Numbered from the stretch's first letter, positions 23,970 to 33,609 are shown. The stretch: DNA of 34,932 bases from Acidobacteriota bacterium (GCA_028872975.1 JAGWNV010000002.1:1-34932), one strand, 5' to 3'. The notes: generated from the letters alone by a model not told the origin. A program made the numbers and translations.

Positions 23970-24179
23970 ATGACCACCACCACCCGGGTCACCCGGGACG
24001 ACATCGAGGCCAAGCTCAGGGAGATGGCCGGGGGCGTCGACGACCGGGTCGAGGCGGCCAAGCCGACGATCCTCTTCGGGGCGGTCGCCTCCGTCGTCCT
24101 CGTCGGGGTCGTCGCCTATCTCTTGGGACGGCGCCGGGGACGGCGCCGGTCCGCCCTGGTCGAGATCCGGCGGCTCTAG
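23970..24179 (+). CDS. Small single-TM hypothetical protein
   Basis: ATG 3 bp after previous stop; TM TILFGAVASVVLVGVVAYLLG followed by basic RRRGRRR. Confidence 0.65.
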   Translation: MTTTTRVTRDDIEAKLREMAGGVDDRVEAAKPTILFGAVASVVLVGVVAYLLGRRRGRRRSALVEIRRL

Positions 24180-24190
24180 CCCGGCCCCCG

Positions 24191-24415
24191 ATGGACCGCC
24201 TGCTCCGAAGCCTGGTCAGCCGGGGCCTGCGCCGGGGGTTCGCCGGCGAGCCCTGGTGGCTGGCCCTGGCCGTCGCCGCCTGGCTCGTCCGCCGCGCCCG
24301 TCAGCGCGGGCCCGAGGTGGTGTGGTCGGGGCGGATCGCCGCCGGCGAGCGGCTCGTGGTCAGCGCCTGGGAAGGGGACCGGGGCGGGGCCCCCTCGTCG
24401 TCCGGGCCCGGGTGA
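24191..24415 (+). CDS. Small hypothetical protein (74 aa) with one hydrophobic segment
   Basis: ATG 11 bp after previous stop; EPWWLALAVAAWLVRRARQR; stop overlaps trmI GTG by 4 bp. Confidence 0.55.
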   Translation: MDRLLRSLVSRGLRRGFAGEPWWLALAVAAWLVRRARQRGPEVVWSGRIAAGERLVVSAWEGDRGGAPSSSGPG

Positions 24416-25269
24416 CCGCCGGCGACGGTGGCGGGCTGGCTACCGGCGAGCGGGTCCTGCTCGTCGATCCCCGGGGCAGGCGCTATCTGGTCCGCCTGAC
24501 GAGCGGCGGGGCCTTCCACACCCACGCCGGGATCGTCGCCCACGACGACCTCATCGGCAGGCCCGAGGGCGCGGCGGTGGCCGCCTCCACCGGCCGCCGG
24601 TTCCTCGTGTTCCGGCCGACCCTCGCCGAGGTGGTCCTGAAGATGCCTCGGGGGGCCCAAGTCCTCTATCCGAAGGACCTCGGGGCCATCCTCCTCGCCG
24701 CCGACGTCGGACCGGGCATGGTCGTCCTCGAGGCCGGGGTGGGCTCGGGCGCCCTCTCCATGGCCCTGCTCCGGGCCGGGGCCGAGGTCGTCGGCTACGA
24801 GGTCCGACCCGACTTCGCCGCGCAGGCCCGGGCCAACGTGGCGGCCCTCCTCGGCGAGGACGTCGCCTACCGGGTGGAGGAGCGCGACGTCTACGAGGGG
24901 ATCGACGAGCGCGGCCTCGACCGCGTCGTGCTCGACCTCCCCGAGCCCTGGCGGGCGCTGCCGCACCTCGAAGAGGCGCTCCGGCCCGGGGGGATACTGC
25001 TCTCCTACCTGCCCTCGATCACCCAGGTGGCCGAGCTGCGCCGGGAGCTCGACCGCCGCCGCTTCGCCATGGCCGAGACGGCCGAACTGCTCAGGAGAAC
25101 CTGGCACGTCGAGGCCCGGTCGGTCCGCCCCGACCACCGGATGGTGGCCCACACGGGCTTTCTCACCACGGCCCGGCTGCTCGCGCCCGAGGAGGGCCAG
25201 GCTGGCGAGGGGCCGGGCGGGGGAGCGGGGCTGAGCGGCCCCGGTCCGGGGCTCAGCCCTGCTCGATGA
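24412..25269 (+). CDS. trmI: tRNA (adenine-58-N1)-methyltransferase
   Basis: PRGAQVLYPKDLGAILLAADVGPGMVVLEAGVGSGALSMALLRA, VVLDLPEPWRALPHL; GTG start at 24412, downstream of the track's 24256. Confidence 0.93.
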   Translation: MTAGDGGGLATGERVLLVDPRGRRYLVRLTSGGAFHTHAGIVAHDDLIGRPEGAAVAASTGRRFLVFRPTLAEVVLKMPRGAQVLYPKDLGAILLAADVGPGMVVLEAGVGSGALSMALLRAGAEVVGYEVRPDFAAQARANVAALLGEDVAYRVEERDVYEGIDERGLDRVVLDLPEPWRALPHLEEALRPGGILLSYLPSITQVAELRRELDRRRFAMAETAELLRRTWHVEARSVRPDHRMVAHTGFLTTARLLAPEEGQAGEGPGGGAGLSGPGPGLSPAR

Positions 25270-25489
25270 AGATGCACTCCCCGGGGCACTCCTCGGCGGC
25301 CTCGGTGACGGCGTCCTCGAGGTCGCCGGGGACGGCCGCCATGCCGGCGGACCCGCCCGGGGCGTTGTGCACGTGGTCGCCCTCTTTCACGTAGGCGAGC
25401 CCGTCGTCGAGCAGCGTGAACACGGCAGGGGCGATCTCCTCGCAGAGCCCGTCACCGGTGCACAGATCCTGGTCGATCCAGACCTTCAT
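25253..25489 (-). CDS. Small ferredoxin, probably [3Fe-4S]-type
   Basis: MKVWIDQDLCTGDGLCEEIAPAVF...EECPGECIFIEQG (C-x5-C ... CP). Confidence 0.88.
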   Translation of the reverse strand: MKVWIDQDLCTGDGLCEEIAPAVFTLLDDGLAYVKEGDHVHNAPGGSAGMAAVPGDLEDAVTEAAEECPGECIFIEQG

Positions 25490-25534
25490 TCGCTCGAACT
25501 CGCCTCTCGTGAATCGGGGAACGACGTGCTTGGG

Positions 25535-25564
25535 ACGGTAACGACGGCCCGATCGACATGTCAA
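25535..25564 (-). promoter_or_regulatory. Candidate ferredoxin promoter TTGACA-N18-TACCGT
   Basis: Reverse strand: TTGACA (25564-25559), 18-bp spacer, TACCGT (25540-25535), ~45 nt before ATG. Confidence 0.5.
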
Positions 25565-25666
25565 CCAGGGAGTCGCCCGCGCCCGGTCGCCTCCTCCATC
25601 GTACCGGGTGCCCCGCCGGACCCCGAGCGGTCACCGGGGGCGCGCCGTTCGTCACCAGGCACGGTG

Positions 25667-25672
25667 TAGGGT
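25667..25672 (+). promoter_or_regulatory. -10-like TAGGGT upstream of arc
   Basis: ggtgTAGGGTcccgaacg, 26-53 nt upstream of alternative in-frame GTGs. Confidence 0.35.
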
Positions 25673-25725
25673 CCCGAACGAAGCGCGGCGCGGGGCCCGT
25701 GGGTGGCCGCCGGCGCCCGTGGGAG

Positions 25726-27495
25726 GTGGTTCCGACGGCACCGTCCGACGAGGAACGACAGCTCGAGCTGATCGAGGAGCTCACCCGCCTCCGTGAGCGG
25801 TCCCGGCAGGCCGAGGAGGAGGTGGGCGTCCTCCGGCGCCGCCTGTCGGAGGGTCCGGGCCGGGTGCAGTCGCTCGAGGAGCGTCTCCTCGAGACCAAGG
25901 GCCAGCTGGCCCAGGCCGTCTCGCAGAACGAGAAGCTCACCTACACCCTCCAGCAGGCCAAGGAGCACATCGCCGCCCTCCGGGAGGAGGTCGACAAGCT
26001 CACCCAGCCCCCGAGCGCCTACGGCACCTTCCTCGGCGCCAACGAGGACGGCACCGCCGACGTCTTCTCCGGCGGCCGCAAGATGCGCGTCGCCGTCCAC
26101 CCCGAGATCGACGCCTTCTCCGTGCGCCGTGGCCAGGAGGTCGTCCTCAACGAGTCGCTCAACGTGATCCTCGCCCGCGAGGGCGAGGACTCCGGCGAGG
26201 TCGTCACCTTGAAGGAGGTCCTCGAGGACGGCCGGAGGGCCATCGTCTACGCCCGGGCCGACGAGGAGCGGGTGGTGGAGCTCGCCGAGAGCCTCGACGG
26301 CATCCACATCCGGGCCGGCGACGCCCTCCTCATGGAGACCCGCTCGCAGCTCGTGGTGGAGAAGCTTCCGAGACCCGAGGTCGAGGAGCTCGTCCTCGAG
26401 GAGGTCCCCGACGTCACCTACGCCGACGTGGGCGGACTCGACAGCCAGATCGAGGCCATCACCGACGCCGTGGAGCTTCCCTATCTGCACCGCGCCCTCT
26501 TCAACGAGTACAAGCTCCCGGCGCCCAAGGGCATCCTCCTCTACGGCCCTCCCGGTTGCGGAAAGACCCTCATCGCCAAGGCCGTCGCCAACTCGCTGGC
26601 CAAGAAGGTGGCCGAGGCCACCGGCAACGCCAATATCCGGAGCTACTTCTTGAACATCAAGGGCCCGGAGCTGCTCAACAAGTACGTGGGGGAGACCGAG
26701 CGGCAGATCCGACTCGTCTTCCAGCGGGCCCGGGAGAAGGCCGAGGAGGGCGTGCCCGTCATCGTCTTCTTCGACGAGATGGACTCGCTGTTCCGGACCC
26801 GGGGCACGGGGATCAGCTCGGACATGGAGTCCACCATCGTCCCCCAGCTCCTGGCCGAGATCGACGGCGTCGAGACGCTGCGCGACGTGATCGTCATCGG
26901 CGCCTCCAACCGGGAGGACCTGATCGACCCCGCCATCCTCCGGCCAGGCCGCCTGGACGTGAAGATCAAGATCGAGCGGCCCGACGAGGCCTCCGCCGCC
27001 CAGATCTTCTCCCGGTACCTCACCCCCGAGGTGCCCCTCGACGCCGCCGAGGTGGACCGGCTCGGCGGGGGCGACGCCCACAAGGCCGTCCAGGCCATGA
27101 TCGAGCGGACCGTGTCGGAGATGTACCGGGCCGACGACGAGAACAAGTTCCTCGAGGTCACCTACCAGAACGGCGACAAGGAGGTGCTCTACTTCCGGGA
27201 CTTCGCCTCGGGGGCCATGATCGAGAACATCGTCCGGCGGGCCAAGAAGCTGGCCATCAAGCGGGCCATCGCCGACGAGGGCAGCGGCGTGCGGACCACC
27301 GACCTCCTCGAGTCCATCCGCCGGGAGTACAAGGAGAACGAGGACCTGCCCAACACGACCAACCCCGACGACTGGGCACGGATCTCGGGGAAGAAGGGCG
27401 AGCGGATCGTCTACGTCCGCACCCTCCTCGCCGACGCCGAGGAGACCCGGGGCGGGCGGTCCATCGAGCGGGTGGGGACGGGCCAGTACCTGTGA
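25726..27495 (+). CDS. arc: Proteasome-associated AAA+ ATPase ARC/Mpa
   Basis: N-terminal coiled coil, OB region, Walker A GPPGCGKT, Walker [14 protein letters not shown]-terminal GTGQYL proteasome-docking tail. Alternative in-frame GTG at 25699. Confidence 0.95.
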   Translation: MVPTAPSDEERQLELIEELTRLRERSRQAEEEVGVLRRRLSEGPGRVQSLEERLLETKGQLAQAVSQNEKLTYTLQQAKEHIAALREEVDKLTQPPSAYGTFLGANEDGTADVFSGGRKMRVAVHPEIDAFSVRRGQEVVLNESLNVILAREGEDSGEVVTLKEVLEDGRRAIVYARADEERVVELAESLDGIHIRAGDALLMETRSQLVVEKLPRPEVEELVLEEVPDVTYADVGGLDSQIEAITDAVELPYLHRALFNEYKLPAPKGILLYGPPGCGKTLIAKAVANSLAKKVAEATGNANIRSYFLNIKGPELLNKYVGETERQIRLVFQRAREKAEEGVPVIVFFDEMDSLFRTRGTGISSDMESTIVPQLLAEIDGVETLRDVIVIGASNREDLIDPAILRPGRLDVKIKIERPDEASAAQIFSRYLTPEVPLDAAEVDRLGGGDAHKAVQAMIERTVSEMYRADDENKFLEVTYQNGDKEVLYFRDFASGAMIENIVRRAKKLAIKRAIADEGSGVRTTDLLESIRREYKENEDLPNTTNPDDWARISGKKGERIVYVRTLLADAEETRGGRSIERVGTGQYL

Positions 27496-27574
27496 GCGAC
27501 GGGGCCGGCCCAGCCGTCGGTTGACGCCGGCCGCCGCCGCCCGAGGCGGTCAGGTCGGTCGGCGGCGGGGGCGG

Positions 27575-27580
27575 TAGGGT
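27575..27580 (+). promoter_or_regulatory. -10-like TAGGGT, 6 nt before GTG of dop
   Basis: TAGGGT-CGCGTC-GTG. Confidence 0.5.
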
Positions 27581-27586
27581 CGCGTC

Positions 27587-29074
27587 GTGGCCGTCACCAA
27601 GGTCTGCGGGATCGAGACCGAGTACGGGATCCACCACGTCGGCGGCGAGGGGAACCCCGTCGCCTCCTCGTCGTTGCTCGTCAACGCCTACGTGGCCGAC
27701 CTGGCGCGCGCCGGCTGGGACTTCGAGGACGAGACGCCGGGCAACGACGCCCGGGGCTTCGCCCGGGAGGGTGCCATGCCCCCCGAGGTGGAAACCCACC
27801 TCGTGAACGCTGTGCTCACCAACGGCGCCCGCTACTACGTCGACCACGCCCACCCCGAATTCTCGACCCCCGAGTGCGCCGATGCCCTCGAGGCCGTCCG
27901 CTACGACAAGGCCGGGGAGGAGGTCCTGCGCCGGTCCATGGCCGCCGTGGCGCGCATCCTGCCGCCCGGCCAGTCCATCGTCGTCTACAAGAACAACTCC
28001 GACGGCAAGGGCAACTCCTACGGGACCCACGAGAACTACCTCATGGACCGTGCCGTGCCCTTCTCCCGGATCGCCCACCTGGTGACGCCGCACTTCGTGA
28101 CGCGCCAGGTCTTCACCGGGGCCGGCAAGGTGGGCACCGAGACGGCCGGCTCGTCGGGACGCGACGTCGCGTTCCAGCTGAGCCAGCGGGCCGAGTTCTT
28201 CGAGGAGGAGATCGGCCTCGAGACCACCTTGAAGCGCCCCATCGTCAACACCCGCGACGAGCCCCACGCCGACCCCCAGCGCTACCGGCGGCTGCACGTG
28301 ATCGTGGGCGACGCCAACCTCGCCGAGGTGGCCACGTTCCTGAAGCTCGGCACCACCGGCCTCGTCCTCTCCCTCATCGAGGACGACGCCTTCGGCCCCC
28401 TCGACCTCACCTTGGCCAACCCCGTGAAGGCCATCCGGCAGGTCTCCTTCGACCCGACCCTCCAGAGCACCCTCGAGCTCGCCGACGGCAGGCGGGCGAC
28501 GGCGCTGTCGATCCAGTGGGAGCTCTACGGGCTGTCCCGCAAGTACGCCGAGGACCGGGGCCTCGCCTGCCTGGGCGACGAGGCCGTCGGGGCCGAGGTG
28601 CTGCGCCTGTGGGAGGAGGTCCTGACCGGCCTCGAGACCGACCCCTCGAGCGTGGCCGGCAAGGTCGACTGGGCGGCGAAGCTCCAGCTCCTCGAGGGCT
28701 ACCGGGACCGCCACGGCCTCGACTGGGAGGACCACCGCCTGGCCGCCGTGGACCTCCAGTACCACGACCTGCGCCCCGAGCGGTCCCTCTTCGCCAGGAT
28801 GACCACCGACCGGCTCGTCGACCCCGAGGAGGTCCGCTCGGCGGTGACCGACCCGCCCCGGCGGACCCGGGCCTACTTCCGGGGGGAGTGCCTCCGGCGG
28901 TGGGGGGGATCGGTGGCCAGCGCCAACTGGGACTCCCTCGTCTTCGACCTGGGCTCCGATCCCCTCCGGCGCGTCCCTATGATGGACCCGCTCCGTGGCA
29001 CAGCCGACCACGTGGAGCAGCTACTGGGGGAGAGTGGCTCTCCGTCGGAGCTGTTGGCTCGGCTGAGCGGGTAG
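27587..29074 (+). CDS. dop: Pup deamidase/depupylase
   Basis: [68 protein letters not shown] start. Confidence 0.95.
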   Translation: MAVTKVCGIETEYGIHHVGGEGNPVASSSLLVNAYVADLARAGWDFEDETPGNDARGFAREGAMPPEVETHLVNAVLTNGARYYVDHAHPEFSTPECADALEAVRYDKAGEEVLRRSMAAVARILPPGQSIVVYKNNSDGKGNSYGTHENYLMDRAVPFSRIAHLVTPHFVTRQVFTGAGKVGTETAGSSGRDVAFQLSQRAEFFEEEIGLETTLKRPIVNTRDEPHADPQRYRRLHVIVGDANLAEVATFLKLGTTGLVLSLIEDDAFGPLDLTLANPVKAIRQVSFDPTLQSTLELADGRRATALSIQWELYGLSRKYAEDRGLACLGDEAVGAEVLRLWEEVLTGLETDPSSVAGKVDWAAKLQLLEGYRDRHGLDWEDHRLAAVDLQYHDLRPERSLFARMTTDRLVDPEEVRSAVTDPPRRTRAYFRGECLRRWGGSVASANWDSLVFDLGSDPLRRVPMMDPLRGTADHVEQLLGESGSPSELLARLSG

Positions 29075-29087
29075 AAGAGGGACCGAG

Positions 29088-29288
29088 ATGGCAGAACGCG
29101 AGCTGAAGCGCCGCCCGGCGACCACCCCCCGCGAGGAGCGCGCCCCGGAGGAGGCCGAGGCCCCGGCCGCCGGACAGGGGGAGAAGCTGAAGGCCGAGCT
29201 CGACGACCTCCTCGACGAGATCGACGAGGTCCTCGAGGAGAACGCCGAGGAGTTCGTCCGCAACTACGTCCAAAAGGGCGGGGAGTAG
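29088..29288 (+). CDS. pup: Prokaryotic ubiquitin-like protein Pup, C-terminal GGE
   Basis: 66 aa, acidic helical centre [28 protein letters not shown]; codons GGC GGG GAG TAG. Confidence 0.96.
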   Translation: MAERELKRRPATTPREERAPEEAEAPAAGQGEKLKAELDDLLDEIDEVLEENAEEFVRNYVQKGGE

Positions 29289-29291
29289 CCC

Positions 29292-30116
29292 GTGGGCCTG
29301 CCGCTGTTCCCGCCCGGGGACGACCCGGGCCCGAGCTTCGCCGCCCTCGTCCGCCGGACCCCCGCCCAGAGCCCCAGCCAGCCCGGCCCCCCCCGGGCGC
29401 CCTACGCCCCGGCGGCACCCTCGCCGCCGGAGCCGGTGCGCCACGGCACCACCGTCGCCGCCCTCCGCTACGCCGAAGGCGTCGTCATGGCCGGCGACCG
29501 GCGGGCCACCGAGGGCAACCTCATCGCCCACCGGGGCATCGAGAAGGTCTTCCCGGCCGACCGCCACTCGGCGGTGGCCATCGCCGGAGCGGCCGGGCCC
29601 GCCATCGAGATGGTGAAGCTCTTCCAGACCCAGCTCGAGCACTACGAGAAGGTGGAGGGCGTGGCCCTCTCCCTCGAGGGCAAGGCCAACCAGCTCGGCC
29701 AGATGGTCCGCGAGCACCTGCCCATGGCCATGCAGGGCCTCGCCGTGGTCCCCCTCTTCGCCGGCTACGACCTCCGGCGCGGCAGCGGCCGGATCTTCAC
29801 CTACGACGTCACCGGCGGCCACTACGAGGAAGCCGACCATGGGGCGACCGGTTCGGGCGGCCGGGACGCCCGGACGACGATCAAGCTGGGGTGGACGCCC
29901 GGGCTGTCGCGCGACGCCGCCATCGAGCTGGCCGTCCGGGCGCTCTACGAGGCGGCCGACGAGGACTCGGCCACAGGTGGGCCCGACCTCGTCCGGGGCA
30001 TCTTCCCGGTGGTGGCCACCGTCACCGCCGACGGCTACGACCGGGTCGGCGACGTCGAGGTGGCCGAGCGTTTCGCCACGCTCGTGGCGCGCCACGATCG
30101 GGGGCCCCGCCCATGA
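29292..30116 (+). CDS. prcB: 20S proteasome beta subunit
   Basis: [37 protein letters not shown]; predicted cleavage before Thr53 (Pro-rich propeptide); GTG start. Confidence 0.95.
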   Translation: MGLPLFPPGDDPGPSFAALVRRTPAQSPSQPGPPRAPYAPAAPSPPEPVRHGTTVAALRYAEGVVMAGDRRATEGNLIAHRGIEKVFPADRHSAVAIAGAAGPAIEMVKLFQTQLEHYEKVEGVALSLEGKANQLGQMVREHLPMAMQGLAVVPLFAGYDLRRGSGRIFTYDVTGGHYEEADHGATGSGGRDARTTIKLGWTPGLSRDAAIELAVRALYEAADEDSATGGPDLVRGIFPVVATVTADGYDRVGDVEVAERFATLVARHDRGPRP

Positions 30117-30793
30117 CCATGCCCTTCTACGTGGCCCCCGAGCAGGTGATGAAGGACCGGGCCGAGTACGCCCAGAAGGGCATCGCCCGGGGCCGGTCGC
30201 TCGTGGCCGGCGTGTACGACAGCGGCATCCTCATCGTGGCCGAGAACCCCTCCCGGTCGCTCCACAAGGTGAGCGAGATCTACGACCGGATCGCCTTCGC
30301 CGGGGTGGGGAAGTACAACGAGTTCGACCAGCTCCGCGTGGCCGGCGTCCGCCACGCTGACACCAAGGGCTTCGCCTACAGCCGCGAGGACGTCGACGCC
30401 CGGTCCCTCGCCAACCTCTACGCCCAGTACCTCGGCACCGTCTTCACCCACGAGATGAAGCCCCTCGAGGTGGAGATCCTCGTGGCCGAGATCGGCGAGG
30501 CGGGGGAGGGCGACCAGCTGTACCACATCTCCTACGACGGCACCGTCACCGACGAGGACCGCTTCGCCGTCCTCGGCGGGGAGACCGAGACGATCTCCGA
30601 GCGCTTCGAGTCGGCCTACGTCGACGGCTGGGACCTCGGCCAGGCGCTGCGCGCCGCGGTGTCGGCCCTGGCCGGTCCCGATCGCCAGCTCGGTCCCGGG
30701 GACCTCGAGGTCGCCGTCCTGGCCCGGGCCGAGGGTCGCCGGGCCTTCCGGCGGATCGTCAACGAGGAGCTCGCCGAGGCGCTCGGCGCCTGA
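30113..30793 (+). CDS. prcA: 20S proteasome alpha subunit
   Basis: [49 protein letters not shown] 4-bp overlap with prcB; the track start at 29891 is upstream of the real start. Confidence 0.95.
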   Translation: MTMPFYVAPEQVMKDRAEYAQKGIARGRSLVAGVYDSGILIVAENPSRSLHKVSEIYDRIAFAGVGKYNEFDQLRVAGVRHADTKGFAYSREDVDARSLANLYAQYLGTVFTHEMKPLEVEILVAEIGEAGEGDQLYHISYDGTVTDEDRFAVLGGETETISERFESAYVDGWDLGQALRAAVSALAGPDRQLGPGDLEVAVLARAEGRRAFRRIVNEELAEALGA

Positions 30794-30801
30794 GCGCAGC
30801 G

Positions 30802-31824
30802 TCAGCCGGCCAGCACGTGCTGGAGGCCGGCGAGCAGGTCCTCCACGGCGTCGCCCCGGACCACGAGCTCGCGGCGCCGGCCCCGGCGCTCGTCGGCGAC
30901 GAGGCCGGCGTCGCGCAGGAGCTTCACGTGGTTGGAGACGGTGGGCTGGGCCAGGGCGAAGGAGCTGGCCAGCTCCCCGACGGTGCGGGGGCCGGCCCGC
31001 AGGGCGTCGAGGATGGCGAGCCGGGTGGGGTCCGAGACCGTCCTCAGGGACTTGGCCAGAGCCTCGGTCCGGGCCCGGGCGTCGGCGGCGGTGGGATCGG
31101 TGCGGACCCCGACGACGAGCATCCCGGGCAGGTCGGTGAAGAGCACGAGGTGGGTGTAGTAGGCGGGCACGACCACGAGCCTGCTGCCGGGGGCGAGGGC
31201 GGCCACCGCCCTGGTCAGCTGGTCGAAGAAGCCGGAGGCGGTCTCGGGGAAGGAGGTCCCCCCGGCCACCTCCTGCCACGACGCCCCCCGGGCCAGGGAC
31301 CGGCGACGGGCCTCCACGGCCTGGTCGACCCGACGTCGTCCGTGCGCCTCCCAGTCCTGGCGCACCGCCGGCCACAGGGCGGCGAGGACCTCGCCGTAGC
31401 GGCGCCGGCGCGCCGTCGACCGCCGCAGGAGGGCGAGGCGCCGGTGGACGATCCGGCGGTCCTCGTCGTTCTCGGAGCCGAGCGACGGGTGGGCCTGGTC
31501 GGGGGTGAGGGAGCCGGCCGCCTGCTCGACGGCCTCGGCCAGGCCGTCGCCGTCGGTGCCGAACAGGACGCCGGCATGGTGGGCGAGGAGGAAGAGCTCG
31601 GTGAAGCCGCCGCAGGTGAGCGCCTCCTCGGGCCCCCACAGCCCCTCGATGGCCCCTTCCACGCCGGGAACGGCGGCGTAGACGGAATCGAGGGTGGGAT
31701 GGTCGTCGCGCCACCGCCGGTTCAGAGCCGAGCCGAGGACCCATTCGAGCTCGACCGCCATCGACGGCTCCACGGCCACCTCGACCCCGGGCGACGCCGC
31801 CGGGAAGTCGTCGAACACTGGCAT
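30802..31824 (-). CDS. ArsR-family winged-helix regulator with large N-terminal domain (DUF5937-like)
   Basis: C-terminal HTH SDPTRLAILDALRAGPRTVGELASSFALAQPTVSNHVKLLRDAGLVADERRGRRRELVVRG; ~240 aa N-terminal region; only one Cys seen. Confidence 0.88.
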   Translation of the reverse strand: MPVFDDFPAASPGVEVAVEPSMAVELEWVLGSALNRRWRDDHPTLDSVYAAVPGVEGAIEGLWGPEEALTCGGFTELFLLAHHAGVLFGTDGDGLAEAVEQAAGSLTPDQAHPSLGSENDEDRRIVHRRLALLRRSTARRRRYGEVLAALWPAVRQDWEAHGRRRVDQAVEARRRSLARGASWQEVAGGTSFPETASGFFDQLTRAVAALAPGSRLVVVPAYYTHLVLFTDLPGMLVVGVRTDPTAADARARTEALAKSLRTVSDPTRLAILDALRAGPRTVGELASSFALAQPTVSNHVKLLRDAGLVADERRGRRRELVVRGDAVEDLLAGLQHVLAG

Positions 31825-31838
31825 AGTCAGATAACTAT
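31823..31838. promoter_or_regulatory. Candidate ArsR autoregulatory operator
   Basis: Perfect inverted repeat ATAGT-CAGATA-ACTAT overlapping the regulator's start codon and -10 in a locally AT-rich island. Confidence 0.5.
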
Positions 31839-31864
31839 ATTCACATATCGGTGGACATTGTCAA
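31834..31864 (-). promoter_or_regulatory. Promoter of ArsR-type gene: TTGACA-N19-TATAGT
   Basis: Reverse strand TTGACA (31864-31859), TATAGT (31839-31834), ATG 9 nt later. Confidence 0.6.
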
Positions 31865-31880
31865 GGAGCGGGCGTACACT
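31852..31880 (+). promoter_or_regulatory. Divergent promoter TGGACA-N17-TACACT
   Basis: TGGACA 31852-31857, TACACT 31875-31880, ATG 6 nt later at 31887. Confidence 0.6.
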
Positions 31881-31886
31881 GGCGCC

Positions 31887-32117
31887 ATGAGCGGGCCGAT
31901 CACCTCGAGCACCGAGACCGCCGTGCAGGCCCGGCAGGCCGAGCTGCTGCGGGCCGGCAGGCCGGGCCACCGGCTGCCGGCCACCTCCCGCCGCCCCCGG
32001 CGGGGCCGCCCGGCCGCCCTCCGGCTGGTGGGCGATCTCCTCGTCGGCACGGGCCGGTGGCTGGGCGGGGCCGAGAGGGGTCCGGGCCGGGGGAGGCTGG
32101 CGAACAGCTGCTCCTGA
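31887..32117 (+). CDS. Small Arg-rich hypothetical protein (76 aa)
   Basis: ATG placed 6 nt after the TACACT -10; contains ALRLVGDLLVGTGRWLGG; no recognised family. Confidence 0.5.
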   Translation: MSGPITSSTETAVQARQAELLRAGRPGHRLPATSRRPRRGRPAALRLVGDLLVGTGRWLGGAERGPGRGRLANSCS

Positions 32118-32163
32118 GGCCCGCCGCCCCCGGGGTGCGGAGGCCTGGAGCGGCGCCGGCCCC

Positions 32164-32176
32164 AAACGCCGCGTTT
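32164..32176. promoter_or_regulatory. 13-bp palindrome upstream of pafA
   Basis: AAACGC-C-GCGTTT, 28 bp before the pafA ATG. Confidence 0.35.
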
Positions 32177-32190
32177 CGCAGCGACGGCAC

Positions 32191-32196
32191 TACCGT
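32191..32196 (+). promoter_or_regulatory. -10-like TACCGT, 8 nt before ATG of pafA
   Basis: TACCGT-GGGAGGCG-ATG. Confidence 0.45.
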
Positions 32197-32204
32197 GGGA
32201 GGCG

Positions 32205-33563
32205 ATGGAACGCCGGATCTTCGGGCTTGAGAACGAGTACGGCGTCACCTGCACCCTCCGGGGCCAGCGGCGCCTCAGCCCCGACGAGGTGGCCCGGTAT
32301 CTCTTCCGGCGGGTGGTGAGCTGGGGCCGGTCCTCCAACGTCTTCCTGGAGAACGGCGCCCGGCTCTACCTCGACGTGGGCAGCCACCCCGAGTACGCCA
32401 CGCCCGAGTGCGACCTCATCGGCGACCTGGTGGCCCACGACAAGGCGGGGGAGCGAATCCTCGACCACCTGGTGGCCGGCGCCGAGGCCCGCCTCCGTGA
32501 GGAGGGGATCCGCGGCGTCATCTACCTCTTCAAGAACAACACCGACTCGGCCGGGAACTCCTACGGCTGCCACGAGAACTACCTCACCTCCCGCCGGGAC
32601 GACTTCTCCCACTACACCGAGGTCCTCATCCCCTTCCTCGTGAGCCGCCAGATCTACGCCGGTGCCGGCAAGGTCCTCCAGACGGCCAGGGGCGCCGTGT
32701 ACTGCCTGTCGCAGCGGGCCGAGCACATCTGGGAGGGCGTCTCCTCGGCCACCACCCGGAGCAGGCCCATCATCAACACCCGCGACGAGCCTCACGCCGA
32801 CGCCGAGCGGTTCAGGCGGCTGCACGTCATCGTGGGCGACTCGAACATGAGCGAGTACGCCACCTATCTGAAGGTGGGCGCCACCAGCATCCTCCTGCGC
32901 ATGCTCGAGGACCCGGGCACGGTGCTGCGAGACCTCACCCTCGAGAACCCCATCCGGGCCATCCGGGAGATCAGCCACGACCTGACGTGCCGGCGCAAGG
33001 TGCGGCTCGCCAACGGGCGCGAGGTGAGCGCGCTGGACATCCAGTCCGAGTACCTGACGCGCGCCCTGCGCTTCCGCGACACCCACGGGCTCTCGCCCCA
33101 GGAGGACCGCGCCCTCGACATGTGGGAGCACTGTCTCAAGGGGCTCGAGTCCGATCCGCTCAGCCTGAGCCGCGAATGCGACTGGGTGGCCAAGCACCAG
33201 TTGATCGAGGCCTACCGGGCCCGCCACAGCCTCCCCCTCGGCCACCCCCGGGTGGCCCTGCTCGACCTCCAGTACCACGACGTCAACAGAGAGCGTGGGC
33301 TCTACTACAGGCTCGAGGCCCGGGACCGCATGGAGCGGACGATCGAGGAGGCCTCGGTGGCCGACGCCGTCAACCGGCCGCCGGAGACGACCCGGGCCAG
33401 GCTCCGGGGGGAGTTCATCCGCCGGGCCAAGGAGCGCCGGCGGGACTTCACGGTGGACTGGGTCCACCTGAAGCTCAACGACCAGGCCCAGCGGACGGTG
33501 CTCCTCAAGGATCCCTTCCGGTCCCACGACGAGCGCGTCGAGAAGCTGATCGCCAGCCTGTGA
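32205..33563 (+). CDS. pafA: Pup--protein ligase
   Basis: [70 protein letters not shown]; paralogous to dop. Confidence 0.96.
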   Translation: MERRIFGLENEYGVTCTLRGQRRLSPDEVARYLFRRVVSWGRSSNVFLENGARLYLDVGSHPEYATPECDLIGDLVAHDKAGERILDHLVAGAEARLREEGIRGVIYLFKNNTDSAGNSYGCHENYLTSRRDDFSHYTEVLIPFLVSRQIYAGAGKVLQTARGAVYCLSQRAEHIWEGVSSATTRSRPIINTRDEPHADAERFRRLHVIVGDSNMSEYATYLKVGATSILLRMLEDPGTVLRDLTLENPIRAIREISHDLTCRRKVRLANGREVSALDIQSEYLTRALRFRDTHGLSPQEDRALDMWEHCLKGLESDPLSLSRECDWVAKHQLIEAYRARHSLPLGHPRVALLDLQYHDVNRERGLYYRLEARDRMERTIEEASVADAVNRPPETTRARLRGEFIRRAKERRRDFTVDWVHLKLNDQAQRTVLLKDPFRSHDERVEKLIASL

Positions 33564-33594
33564 GGGCCGACCGTGGGCGCGTCGGCCCGTCCGG

Positions 33595-33600
33595 TAGCGT
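33595..33600 (+). promoter_or_regulatory. -10-like TAGCGT, 9 nt before a short uORF GTG
   Basis: TAGCGT-GGGCCGCTC-GTG. Confidence 0.35.
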
Positions 33601-33609
33601 GGGCCGCTC

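Noticed and set aside
27496-27586. GC-rich hairpin-prone arc-dop intergenic as a riboswitch or ncRNA
   Set aside because: GC/GGC-rich self-complementarity is expected at this composition; no specific RNA family features.
27257-29011. 584-aa minus ORF opposite dop, and the similar 25561..27081 ORF opposite arc
   Set aside because: Antisense shadows; Leu/Val/Asp/Gly-rich with no domain motifs.
30035-31744. 569-aa minus ORF spanning prcA and the ArsR gene
   Set aside because: Shadow frame; the ArsR HTH is in a different minus frame and prcA is clear on the + strand.
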